Below the pieces are notes generated by a model, which did no database searches, was not told the origin of the DNA, and saw only the letters and a list, made by a program, of their open reading frames with translations. Position numbers and translations under genes: made by a program. 9,360 bases of DNA, taken from assembly GCA_037190665.1 (NCBI GenBank), contig JBBCJT010000152.1:1-9360 (forward strand), given 5' to 3'. Below are positions 1-6,411 of this stretch, piece by piece; within the stretch, counting starts at the first letter, position 1; each line of letters starts with the position of its first letter. The DNA comes from JBBCJT01 sp037190665. GTDB taxonomy: Bacteria; Pseudomonadota; Alphaproteobacteria; Acetobacterales; Acetobacteraceae.

Positions 1-2
1 CG

Positions 3-92
3 ACGACGTTCTCCCTGCTGACGCAGCCGGGCATCCGCTTCGAACTCGCGCAGCGCATGCGCATGAACCTGCCCGCGCGGGGCGCGGCATGA
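3..92 (+). CDS. C-terminal end of an unidentified protein (partial, 5' end outside window)
   Basis: An open frame enters from the left edge and ends at a TGA at 90-92, giving 29 residues that begin TTFSLLTQPGIRFELAQRM and finish NLPARGAA. The alternating hydrophobic/charged pattern and codon use look like real protein rather than noise, and a terminator-like hairpin follows 17 nt after the stop. I do not recognise the family from so short a tail. Being next to hut genes it could be a regulator or transporter, but the tail does not clearly match the end of HutC, and nothing here supports a function. Confidence 0.45.
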   Translation, partial: TTFSLLTQPGIRFELAQRMRMNLPARGAA

Positions 93-109
93 GCAGGCCC
101 GGACACGAA

Positions 110-138
110 GAAGGCCCCGGCTTCCGCGCGGGGCCTTC
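110..138. terminator. Terminator-like hairpin, probably bidirectional
   Basis: A perfect 10-bp stem pairs 110-119 (GAAGGCCCCG) with 129-138 (CGGGGCCTTC) around a 9-nt loop. Read on the minus strand the stem is followed by a pyrimidine run (TTCTTC), so it suits the end of the small minus-strand transcript whose ORF stops at 172. Read on the plus strand it follows the stop of the partial upstream gene at 92, but with only a weak T-run. It probably insulates the upstream gene from the small minus-strand unit. Confidence 0.65.
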
Positions 139-147
139 CCAACGTGC

Positions 148-171
148 GGACCGGCCGGGTCCGCCCGGTCC
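148..171 (-). other. Hairpin immediately after the stop of the small minus-strand ORF
   Basis: Positions 148-154 (GGACCGG) and 165-171 (CCGGTCC) form a perfect 7-bp stem with a 10-nt loop. The stem abuts the TGA of the minus-strand ORF at 172-174 with no gap. There is no T-run, so it is not a typical intrinsic terminator; it may protect the 3' end or act with the hairpin at 110-138. Confidence 0.45.
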
Positions 172-249
172 TCAGACCCTCGTCGTCGCGGTGGCGGCGT
201 CGATGATCCAGGCGCCGGCGGTGCGGCCGGTAAGCAAACGATGAGACAC
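172..249 (-). CDS. 25-residue small ORF with an extended perfect Shine-Dalgarno
   Basis: Read on the minus strand, GTG at 249-247 opens a 25-codon frame ending in TGA at 174-172. The peptide starts MSHRLLTGRTAGAWIIDAA and ends TATTRV. I do not recognise it. Support for translation is the ribosome binding site: AGGAGG lies 7 nt upstream of the GTG inside a 17-nt perfect complement of the 16S rRNA tail. No other gene in the window has anything comparable; hutU, hutH and the sigma factor have weak or no visible SD. The frame is followed by hairpins at 148-171 and 110-138 and by no further minus-strand gene, so it looks like a stand-alone unit. The peptide has a short hydrophobic centre (AGAWII) but no convincing membrane helix. 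Possible roles are a leader-type peptide, a small regulatory mRNA or a structured RNA. The GTG start is chosen purely on SD spacing. Confidence 0.6.
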   Translation of the reverse strand: MSHRLLTGRTAGAWIIDAATATTRV

Positions 250-258
250 TGGATCACC
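202..258 (-). promoter_or_regulatory. Possible SD-sequestering helix within the small transcript
   Basis: The minus-strand stretch 258-249 (GGTGATCCAG) can pair with 211-202 (CTGGATCATC) inside the same ORF, in its W-I-I codons. This gives 10 bp with one G-U and covers half of the SD and the first base of the start codon. The 37-nt loop contains a smaller hairpin (226-230 with 215-219, 5 bp). The downstream arm closely copies the 16S tail (CTGGATCACC), so it would compete with the ribosome for the SD. A translating ribosome would open the helix. Function is inferred; only the complementarity is seen. Confidence 0.45.
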
Positions 259-265
259 TCCTTTC
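249..265 (-). promoter_or_regulatory. Extended Shine-Dalgarno, full complement of the 16S 3' tail
   Basis: The minus strand reads GAAAGGAGGTGATCCAG, which is complementary over 17 nt to the alphaproteobacterial 16S 3' end (CTGGATCACCTCCTTTC, as I recall it). The last G is also the first base of the GTG start codon. A normal SD uses only 4-8 of these bases. The match spans the entire anti-SD region, which is far beyond what initiation needs and suggests unusually strong ribosome recruitment or a ribosome-binding regulatory role. Confidence 0.7.
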
Positions 266-317
266 GGTTGTTGCGCCCGCACAGCTTGAACCCCCTCGCC
301 ATGGATCGCAAGCAGTC

Positions 318-1988
318 ATGAACACCCGTCTTCGCAACGCGCCCCATATCCGCGCCCCGCGTGGCAACAAGATCACCACATTGGACTGGACCACCGAGGC
401 GCCGCTCCGGATGCTGATGAACAACCTCGACGACGAGGTGGCGGAGCGGCCCGGCGAACTCGTCGTCTATGGCGGCATCGGCCGCGCCGCGCGCGACTGG
501 GCAAGCTACGAGACCATCCTGTCGGTGCTGAAGCGGCTGCGGACGGACCAGACGCTGCTGGTCCAGTCCGGCAAGCCGGTCGGCGTGTTCCCCACGCATG
601 CGGACGCGCCGCGCGTGCTGATCGCCAATTCCAACCTCGTGCCGCGCTGGGCGACGTGGGAGCACTTCACCGCGCTCGATCGCGCCGGGCTGATGATGTA
701 CGGGCAGATGACCGCAGGCTCGTGGATCTACATCGGCTCGCAGGGCATCGTGCAGGGCACCTACGAGACCTTCGCCGAAGCCGGCCGGCGGCATTACGGC
801 GGCGACCTCTCCGGCCGCTGGATCCTCACCGCCGGGCTGGGCGGCATGGGCGGCGCGCAGCCGCTCGCGGGCGTGTTCGCGGGCGCCTGCGTGCTCGCGG
901 TGGAATGCCAGGCGAGCCGCATCGAGAAGCGGATCGAGACCGGCTATGTCGATCACCGCGCCGACGATCTCGACACCGCGCTCGACATGATCCGCGTGGC
1001 CTGCACGGAAGGCCGCGCGATCAGCGTGGGGCTGCTCGGCAACGCCGCCGACATCTTCCCCGAACTCGTCCGCCGCGGCATCCGCCCCGACATCGTCACC
1101 GACCAGACCTCCGCGCACGATCCCGTCAACGGTTACCTGCCCTCCGGCTGGACCGTGGCGGAATGGGAGGCGAAGCGGGAGAGCGATCCCGACGCGGTCG
1201 CCGCCGCCGCGAAGCGGTCGATGGTCGCGCATGTGCAGGCGATGGTGGACTGGCACCGCATGGGCGTGCCGGTGCTCGACTACGGCAACAACATCCGCCA
1301 GATGGCGAAGGACGAGGGGCTGGCCGACGCCTTCGCCTTCCCCGGCTTCGTGCCCGCCTATATCCGCCCGCTGTTCTGCCGCGGCATCGGCCCGTTCCGC
1401 TGGGCCGCGCTGTCCGGCGATCAGGAGGACATCGCGAAGACCGACGCCAAGGTGAAGGAGCTGATCCCGGACGATCCGCACCTGCACCGCTGGCTGGACA
1501 TGGCGAAGGCGCGCATCCACTTCCAGGGTCTGCCGGCGCGCATCTGCTGGGTGGGGCTCGGGCTGCGCGACAAGCTCGGGCTTGCCTTCAACGAGATGGT
1601 CGCGCGCGGCGAGCTGTCGGCGCCGATCGTCATCGGCCGCGACCATCTGGACAGCGGCTCGGTGGCGTCGCCCAACCGGGAGACGGAAGCGATGCTCGAT
1701 GGATCCGATGCGGTCTCCGACTGGCCGCTGCTGAACGCGATGCTCAACGTCGCCTCCGGCGCGACATGGGTGTCGCTGCATCACGGCGGCGGCGTGGGCA
1801 TGGGCTACAGCCAGCACAGCGGCATGGTGATCGTCTGCGACGGCACCGAGGACGCGGCGCGGCGATTGAAGCGCGTGCTGTGGAACGACCCGGCGACGGG
1901 CGTGATGCGCCATGCCGACGCGGGCTACGATATCGCGCGGGACTGCGCGCGGCAGTACGGGCTCGACCTGCCGATGCTCGCGTCATGA
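318..1988 (+). CDS. hutU: Urocanate hydratase (urocanase)
   Basis: This cytoplasmic NAD+-dependent enzyme (EC 4.2.1.49) hydrates urocanate to 4-imidazolone-5-propionate, the second step of histidine degradation. The 556 residues match the usual length of about 555-560. Visible family landmarks are the N-terminal IRAPRG and TEAPLRMLMNNLD blocks, VVYGGIGRAARDW, the NAD-binding GLGGMGGAQPLAG near residues 172-184, DQTSAHDPVNGYLP, YGNNIRQMA, FCRGIGPFRW near 353-362, and ARICWVGLG with Cys410. Cys410 falls at the same residue number as the catalytic cysteine of the Pseudomonas putida enzyme. The ATG at 318 gives the canonical N-terminus, although no clear SD precedes it. The gene overlaps hutH by ATGA, so the two are probably translationally coupled. 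The upstream gap is shared with the divergent small minus-strand ORF. Confidence 0.97.
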   Translation: MNTRLRNAPHIRAPRGNKITTLDWTTEAPLRMLMNNLDDEVAERPGELVVYGGIGRAARDWASYETILSVLKRLRTDQTLLVQSGKPVGVFPTHADAPRVLIANSNLVPRWATWEHFTALDRAGLMMYGQMTAGSWIYIGSQGIVQGTYETFAEAGRRHYGGDLSGRWILTAGLGGMGGAQPLAGVFAGACVLAVECQASRIEKRIETGYVDHRADDLDTALDMIRVACTEGRAISVGLLGNAADIFPELVRRGIRPDIVTDQTSAHDPVNGYLPSGWTVAEWEAKRESDPDAVAAAAKRSMVAHVQAMVDWHRMGVPVLDYGNNIRQMAKDEGLADAFAFPGFVPAYIRPLFCRGIGPFRWAALSGDQEDIAKTDAKVKELIPDDPHLHRWLDMAKARIHFQGLPARICWVGLGLRDKLGLAFNEMVARGELSAPIVIGRDHLDSGSVASPNRETEAMLDGSDAVSDWPLLNAMLNVASGATWVSLHHGGGVGMGYSQHSGMVIVCDGTEDAARRLKRVLWNDPATGVMRHADAGYDIARDCARQYGLDLPMLAS

Positions 1989-3463
1989 CGCAGGTGATCG
2001 TCACGCCCGGACAGGGCAGCCTGCACGACTGGCGCGCAGTGCGCGACGGTGCGGGGTTCGCGCTCGCCGATGGCTGGCGGGCCGGCGTGCAGAAGGCGGT
2101 GGATGCCATCGCGGCACGGCTCGACCGCGGCGACACGATGTATGGCGTGAACACCGGCTTCGGAAAGCTCGCCTCCACGCGCATCCCGCCGCTCGATCTC
2201 GCGCGGCTGCAGCTCAACCTCGTGCGCAGCCATGCCGCCGGCGTGGGTGCTGCGCTGCCCGCGCCGGTGGTGCGGCTGATCCTCGCCCTGAAGGCGGGTT
2301 CGCTCGCGCGCGGCGTGTCCGCGGTGCGGCCGCATGTGATCGAGGGGCTGCTGAAGCTGCTCAACCTCGGCGCATTGCCGGCGATCCCGGCGCAGGGGTC
2401 GGTCGGCGCGTCGGGAGACCTCGCGCCGCTCGCGCACATGGCGCTGGCGCTGATCGGCGAGGGTACGCTGCTGAACGATGCCGCCCTGCCCTTCCCGCCG
2501 CTCGCGCTCGGGCCGAAGGAAGGGCTCGCGCTGCTGAACGGCACGCAGGTCTCCACCGCGCTCGCGCTCGACGGGCTGTTCCGCGCGCAGGACCTGCTGG
2601 CGACCGCGCTGGTGGCGGGCGCGCTGTCCGTCGATGCCGCACGCGGGGCGGACACGCCGTTCGACCCGCGCATCCACGCGGTGCGCGGGCAGAAGGGACA
2701 GATCGAGGTGGCGCGCGTGCTCGCCGGGCTGATGCGTGGCTCGCGGATCCGCGACAGCCATCGCGAGGGCGACGTGCGCGTGCAGGATCCGTACTCACTA
2801 CGCTGCCAGCCGCAGGTGATGGGCGCGTGCCTCGACCTGCTGCGCAATGCGGGGGCGACGCTCGCCATCGAGGCGAATGCGGTCTCCGACAATCCGCTGG
2901 TGTTCGCAGAGGACGGGGCCGTGCTGTCGGGCGGCAACTTCCACGCCCAGCCCGTGGCCTTCGCCGCCGACACGATCGCGCTCGCGCTGGCCGAGATCGG
3001 CAGCCTGTCGGAACGGCGCATCGCGCTGCTGACCGATCCGGCGCTGTCCGGCCTGCCGGCGTTCCTGGTGGAGGATGGCGGGCGCAATTCGGGCTTCATG
3101 ATCGCGCAGGTCACCGCAGCCGCGCTCGCGTCGGAGAACGTGGCGCTCGCCACGCCGCGCAGCGTGCTGAGCCTGCCGACCAGCGCGAACCAGGAGGATC
3201 ACGTCTCCATGGCGACCAACGCCGCGTTGCGGCTCGCGACCATGGCCGACAACCTCGCCGTTATCCTCGCCGTGGAGATGCTGTCCGCCGCGCAGGGCAT
3301 CCACCTGCTGCGGCCGCTGCACTCCTCCGACGGGCTGGAGGAGGCGATCGCCATCATCCGCGAGGTCGCGCCGCCGTGGGAGGAGGACCGCTTCATGGCC
3401 GCCGATATCGACGCCGTCGCCGCACAGGTGCGCGCCGGCCGCTACGTGGGCTTCGCGGCATGA
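1985..3463 (+). CDS. hutH: Histidine ammonia-lyase (histidase)
   Basis: This cytoplasmic enzyme (EC 4.3.1.3) removes ammonia from L-histidine to give urocanate, the first pathway step. The autocatalytic MIO prosthetic group forms from Ala-Ser-Gly, seen at residues 142-144 in GSVGASGDLAPLAH. The catalytic tyrosine Tyr53 is in MYGVNTGFGKLAS. Both have the same numbers as in P. putida HutH. Further active-site blocks are YSLRCQPQ (Tyr270, Arg273) and NQEDHVSM (Glu404); relative to P. putida Tyr280 and Glu414 these are shifted by ten residues, so about ten residues are missing between 144 and 270. Total length is 492 residues, slightly short of the usual 505-510. The ATG overlaps the hutU stop, indicating coupled translation. 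The order hutU-hutH-hutI is common in proteobacteria. Confidence 0.97.
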   Translation: MTQVIVTPGQGSLHDWRAVRDGAGFALADGWRAGVQKAVDAIAARLDRGDTMYGVNTGFGKLASTRIPPLDLARLQLNLVRSHAAGVGAALPAPVVRLILALKAGSLARGVSAVRPHVIEGLLKLLNLGALPAIPAQGSVGASGDLAPLAHMALALIGEGTLLNDAALPFPPLALGPKEGLALLNGTQVSTALALDGLFRAQDLLATALVAGALSVDAARGADTPFDPRIHAVRGQKGQIEVARVLAGLMRGSRIRDSHREGDVRVQDPYSLRCQPQVMGACLDLLRNAGATLAIEANAVSDNPLVFAEDGAVLSGGNFHAQPVAFAADTIALALAEIGSLSERRIALLTDPALSGLPAFLVEDGGRNSGFMIAQVTAAALASENVALATPRSVLSLPTSANQEDHVSMATNAALRLATMADNLAVILAVEMLSAAQGIHLLRPLHSSDGLEEAIAIIREVAPPWEEDRFMAADIDAVAAQVRAGRYVGFAA

Positions 3464-3560
3464 GGCGCGCGGTTCCGTCTGACGATCCGTCGGGCCATCT
3501 CGCCCTCACCAGTGTGCGGGCCATGGCCGGTGGCTGCGCGCGGCCGGCAGGCGGTCGGGC

Positions 3561-4754
3561 ATGAGCTTCGATCGCGTCTGGCTGAATGCCAATCTCGCGA
3601 CGATGCAGGGCGACGGGCTCGGCATCGTCGAGGACGGCGCGGTCGCGGCGAAGGATGGGCGCATCGCCTTCGTCGGCAGCCGCGCCGCTCTGCCCGCAAG
3701 CGACGCGCCCGCGACCGATTGCGGCGGCGCGTGGATCCTGCCCGGCCTGATCGACTGCCACACGCATCTGGTCTTCGCCGGCGACCGCGCGCGCGAGTTC
3801 GAGCTGCGGCTGGAAGGCGCGAGCTACGAGCAGATCGCGCGCGAGGGCGGCGGCATCCTTTCCACCGTCAAGGCAACGCGCGCGGCCGACGAGGACGCGC
3901 TGGTGCGTGGCGCGGAACCGCGGCTCGCGCGGCTGATGGCGGATGGCGTGACCACCATCGAGATCAAGTCCGGCTACGGGCTCGACCTCGATACGGAGCT
4001 GCGCATGCTGCGCGCGGCGCGGAGGCTCGGCGAAGCGCATCCGGTGGAGGTGGTGACGTCGCTGCTGGCCGCGCACGCCACGCCGCCGGAATACGCCGGC
4101 CGCCGCGCGGCGTTCGCCGCCTGGGTGGCGGACGAGGTCGTGCCCGCCGCCGTGGGCCTCGCCGATACGGTGGATGCGTTCACCGACACCGTGATCGGCT
4201 TCGACGTGGCGGAGACCGCGCGCGTGTTCGATGCCGCGCGCAAGGCTGGGCTGCCGGTGAAGCTGCATGCCGACCAGTTGCGGGATGACGGGGGCGCGGC
4301 GCTGGCGGCCCGTTACGGCGCGCTGTCCGCCGATCATGTCGAATACGCCAACCCCGAAGGATTGCGCGCGATGGCGCAGGCGGGGACGGTGGCGGTGCTG
4401 CTGCCGGGCGCGTTCTACTTCATCCGCGAGACGCATCTGCCGGATGTCGCGGCCATGCGCGCTGCCGGCACGCGCATCGCGATCGCCACCGACATCAACC
4501 CCGGCTCCTGTCCCATGCCCTCGCTGCTGCTGGCGGCGAACATGGGCTGCACGCTGTTCCGGCTGACGGTGGCCGAGGCTCTGCGCGGCATCACCGTGAA
4601 CGCCGCCGCCGCGCTGGGGCTGAAGGATCGGGGCGTGCTCGCGCAGGGGATGCGCTGCGATCTTGCGATCTACGGGATCGGGCGGCCTGCCGAGCTTTGC
4701 TATCGCATCGGCGGCATCTCCTGCGCCGGGCGGGTGGTGGCGGGCGTGGGCTGA
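3561..4754 (+). CDS. hutI: Imidazolonepropionase
   Basis: This metal-dependent amidohydrolase (EC 3.5.2.7) opens the ring of 4-imidazolone-5-propionate to give N-formimino-L-glutamate, the third step. The 397 residues match the family. Metal and active-site motifs are GLIDCHTHLVF with His67 and His69, KLHADQ with His236, SADHVEYA with His259, and ATDINPGS with Asp311; REGGGILSTV and EIKSGYG are also family signatures. No GTG, TTG or ATG start lies in frame in the gap upstream, so ATG 3561 is the start; its SD is weak. A 97-nt gap with GC-rich palindromes (for example GGCCATGGCC at 3519-3528) separates it from hutH, but it is very likely in the same transcript. Its last 55 nt overlap the 3' end of the convergent OpgC-like gene. 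Confidence 0.96.
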   Translation: MSFDRVWLNANLATMQGDGLGIVEDGAVAAKDGRIAFVGSRAALPASDAPATDCGGAWILPGLIDCHTHLVFAGDRAREFELRLEGASYEQIAREGGGILSTVKATRAADEDALVRGAEPRLARLMADGVTTIEIKSGYGLDLDTELRMLRAARRLGEAHPVEVVTSLLAAHATPPEYAGRRAAFAAWVADEVVPAAVGLADTVDAFTDTVIGFDVAETARVFDAARKAGLPVKLHADQLRDDGGAALAARYGALSADHVEYANPEGLRAMAQAGTVAVLLPGAFYFIRETHLPDVAAMRAAGTRIAIATDINPGSCPMPSLLLAANMGCTLFRLTVAEALRGITVNAAAALGLKDRGVLAQGMRCDLAIYGIGRPAELCYRIGGISCAGRVVAGVG

Positions 4755-5824
4755 CGCCGCCGCTCCGCCGCGAGCCCGTAGGCGAGCAGCACCGCGATAC
4801 CCGCCGCGATCATCGCCACGTCGCCGTACCAGCGGATGTCGAGCAGCCGGAACGCCATCGCCGCCCACCATGACAGGAACAGGCCGAGGCAGAACACGTT
4901 GAGGCTGTGCTGCCCCGAAGCGGCCAGCGCGCGGGGCAGTGCCGCTTCCATCCATCGCGCGCTGCGCGGCAGCAGGCGCGCGGCGAGCCATGCGAGCGAC
5001 AGCGCGTGCAGCAGCCGCGGCAGGGCCAAATCCTCCTTGCCGACGAACAGCGTCGCCGGCAGGTCCGGTCCGGGCAGCACGCCGTAATCGGCGACCAGCC
5101 GGTACCAGATGCCGAAGATCACGATCGCGACCGCCGCGACATCCATCCACCGGCGCGGCGCGAGCACGCGCCCGTGCAGCAACGCACGCCGCCCGCACCA
5201 TGCGCCGAGCAGGAACAGCACCTGCCACGCGAACGGATTGAACGCGATGCCGGTGCCGCCCAGCGCGGGCGGCGCAAGGCCGGTGAGATGCGCCACCGCA
5301 TACAGCGCCGCCGGTGCCGCCAGTGCGCGGTCGCCCGCGCGGTCCAGCAGCCACATGAAGCCGGGCAGCAGCAGCATGCACCAGACGAACACGGGCAGGA
5401 TGCCCATGAGGGCAGGCTGATAGAGCAGCGTCAGCGCACCCGGCACCGCGCGCGCCGGCGCGGCGGCGAACCAGGCCCAGCCGGTCTCCGCCACCTCCTC
5501 CGGCAGGCGCAGCGCCATCGCCGCCCACAGCACCATCGCGCCGAACATGAAGAACACGACGAGGTGCGTGAGATACAGCCGCCGGGTGCGCGCCAGCAGG
5601 TCGCGCACCGCCGCAAGCCGGCCGGCGCGCACCGATTTCAGCGCGAAGACGGAACCGAGGCCGAAGCCCGACAGGAACACGAACTGCTCGGAACTGTCCG
5701 ACAGGCCCCAGGCGGCAGGGATCACCCAGCCAAGGAGCGTGCCGTGCGCGTGGCTGACGAAGATGAATATCTGCATCAGCCCGCGCAGCACATCCATCCG
5801 CACATCGCGGACCGGGCGCTGCAT
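4700..5824 (-). CDS. OpgC-like integral membrane acyltransferase
   Basis: The 374-residue protein begins MQRPVRDVRMDVLRGLMQIF and matches the OpgC family (OpgC_C domain). This family includes the inner-membrane enzymes that succinylate osmoregulated periplasmic glucans. Evidence is the N-terminal R-x-D-x-L-R-G/A block followed by IFIFVSHAHGT, about ten hydrophobic helices across the length, and the block FVFLSGFGLGSVFALK. The ATG at 5824 is preferred because it overlaps the stop of the DoxX-like gene by 1 nt (TGATG), a typical translational coupling; the frame stays open far upstream but only as a shadow. No glucan synthesis genes (opgG/opgH or ndvB-type) are in the window, so the substrate is unknown and another acyl acceptor is possible. 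Its 3' end overlaps hutI on the opposite strand. Family membership is fairly secure, substrate is not. Confidence 0.85.
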   Translation of the reverse strand: MQRPVRDVRMDVLRGLMQIFIFVSHAHGTLLGWVIPAAWGLSDSSEQFVFLSGFGLGSVFALKSVRAGRLAAVRDLLARTRRLYLTHLVVFFMFGAMVLWAAMALRLPEEVAETGWAWFAAAPARAVPGALTLLYQPALMGILPVFVWCMLLLPGFMWLLDRAGDRALAAPAALYAVAHLTGLAPPALGGTGIAFNPFAWQVLFLLGAWCGRRALLHGRVLAPRRWMDVAAVAIVIFGIWYRLVADYGVLPGPDLPATLFVGKEDLALPRLLHALSLAWLAARLLPRSARWMEAALPRALAASGQHSLNVFCLGLFLSWWAAMAFRLLDIRWYGDVAMIAAGIAVLLAYGLAAERRRQPTPATTRPAQEMPPMR

Positions 5825-6267
5825 CACGCGGCGACCGGGCGGAAGCGGGCGAGCAGCGCGCGCAGCTCGTCGCGATGGGCGAACACCACGAAGCAGGCCA
5901 TGGCGAAGGTGAAGCAGGCTTCCTTGAACAGCCGGCCGCCGTCGCCGTAGGGGTCGATGCCGATCGGGCCGATGGTGTGGAAGAAGATCGCGCCGCCCAT
6001 GAGCCCCATCGCCAGCAGCCCGCCGAACAGCCGCGTGCGCGGGACCAGCACCAGCACGGAGGCGACGATCTCCAGCGTCGCCACCGACAGGCGGATCGGC
6101 TTCTCGTGCGCCGGGATGCCGAACCAGGTGGCGAGCGGCTGGAAGATGCCCTCGACCGAACCGGGATTGCCGGTGAGCTTGTATTGCTCGTACCAAAGGA
6201 ACTCCCAGGCGATCCAGATCGCCGCCCCCCAGGCGAGCAGCTTCAGGATGCGGTCGGTGCGGTCCAT
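5824..6267 (-). CDS. DoxX-like small integral membrane protein
   Basis: This 147-residue protein starts MDRTDRILKLLAWGAAIWIA and has four hydrophobic segments, as in the DoxX family. Family-like features are EFLWYEQYKLTG after helix 1, the block LEIVASVLVLVPRTRLFGGLLAMGLMGGAIFFHTIGPIG in the middle, and a last helix FAMACFVVFAH. DoxX-like proteins are often linked to redox or thiol stress, but the biochemical role of this subgroup is unclear. The ATG at 6267 is supported by GGGAG 7 nt upstream on the minus strand. It overlaps the following OpgC-like gene by 1 nt, so the two form an operon. It is divergent from an ECF sigma factor across a repeat-filled 144-nt gap, which makes it a natural candidate target of that sigma factor (inference). 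Confidence 0.85.
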   Translation of the reverse strand: MDRTDRILKLLAWGAAIWIAWEFLWYEQYKLTGNPGSVEGIFQPLATWFGIPAHEKPIRLSVATLEIVASVLVLVPRTRLFGGLLAMGLMGGAIFFHTIGPIGIDPYGDGGRLFKEACFTFAMACFVVFAHRDELRALLARFRPVAA

Positions 6268-6274
6268 GGCGAGG

Positions 6275-6279
6275 CTCCC
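6275..6279 (-). promoter_or_regulatory. Ribosome binding site of the DoxX-like gene
   Basis: The minus strand reads GGGAG here, 7 nt before the ATG at 6267. It decides the start among several possible in-frame positions in a frame that stays open for more than 700 nt upstream. Confidence 0.6.
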
Positions 6280-6306
6280 GTTGCGCGCGGCGTGCGGCCG
6301 TGTCGC

Positions 6307-6387
6307 GCGGGAAGCGCGCGGCGTTACAGGTTCGCGGAGAGCGCGCGGCGTTACAGGTCTGCGGGAAGCGCGCGGCGTTACGGGTCC
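6307..6387. repeat. Three tandem 27-bp repeats in the divergent intergenic region
   Basis: Units lie at 6307-6333, 6334-6360 and 6361-6387, sharing the pattern GCGGgAaGCGCGCGGCGTTA followed by CaGGTyt. Units differ at only a few positions. A decayed fourth unit follows at 6388-6414, running into the sigma factor start, and the core GCGCGCGGCGT recurs at 6283, 31 nt before the core of unit 1. The unit length is a multiple of three, which keeps several frames open and creates spurious longer ORFs. The array fills the space where the promoters of both the DoxX-like gene and the sigma factor gene must lie, so it may be an array of protein binding sites or a slippage-prone minisatellite. Confidence 0.8.
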
Positions 6388-6411
6388 GCGGCGCGTGCGC
6401 GGCGCTGCACC

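Noticed and set aside
249..265. A fragment of 16S rRNA: the + strand reads exactly like the 16S 3' end (CTGGATCACCTCCTTTC).
   Set aside because: Similarity stops at 17 nt on both sides, and on the other strand the match is an ideally spaced SD for a short ORF, so a ribosome binding site explains it better than an rRNA remnant.
286..314. A + strand promoter for hutU (TTGAAC at 286-291, CAAGCA at 309-314).
   Set aside because: The -10 is poor and would lie only 3 nt before the start codon; too weak to annotate.
656..3564. Very long + strand alternative frames (656-3463 upstream part, 1912-3564) overlapping hutU and hutH.
   Set aside because: They are arginine/alanine-rich shadows of high-GC coding sequence; hutU and hutH in the chosen frames have intact catalytic motifs.
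1744..5528. Long minus-strand open frames across hutH, hutI and the OpgC-like gene.
   Set aside because: Low-complexity A/R/P/S composition without recognisable domains, opposite or out of frame with well-supported enzymes.
6307..6387. CRISPR array.
   Set aside because: Units are directly adjacent with no spacers, only three good copies, and no cas genes nearby.
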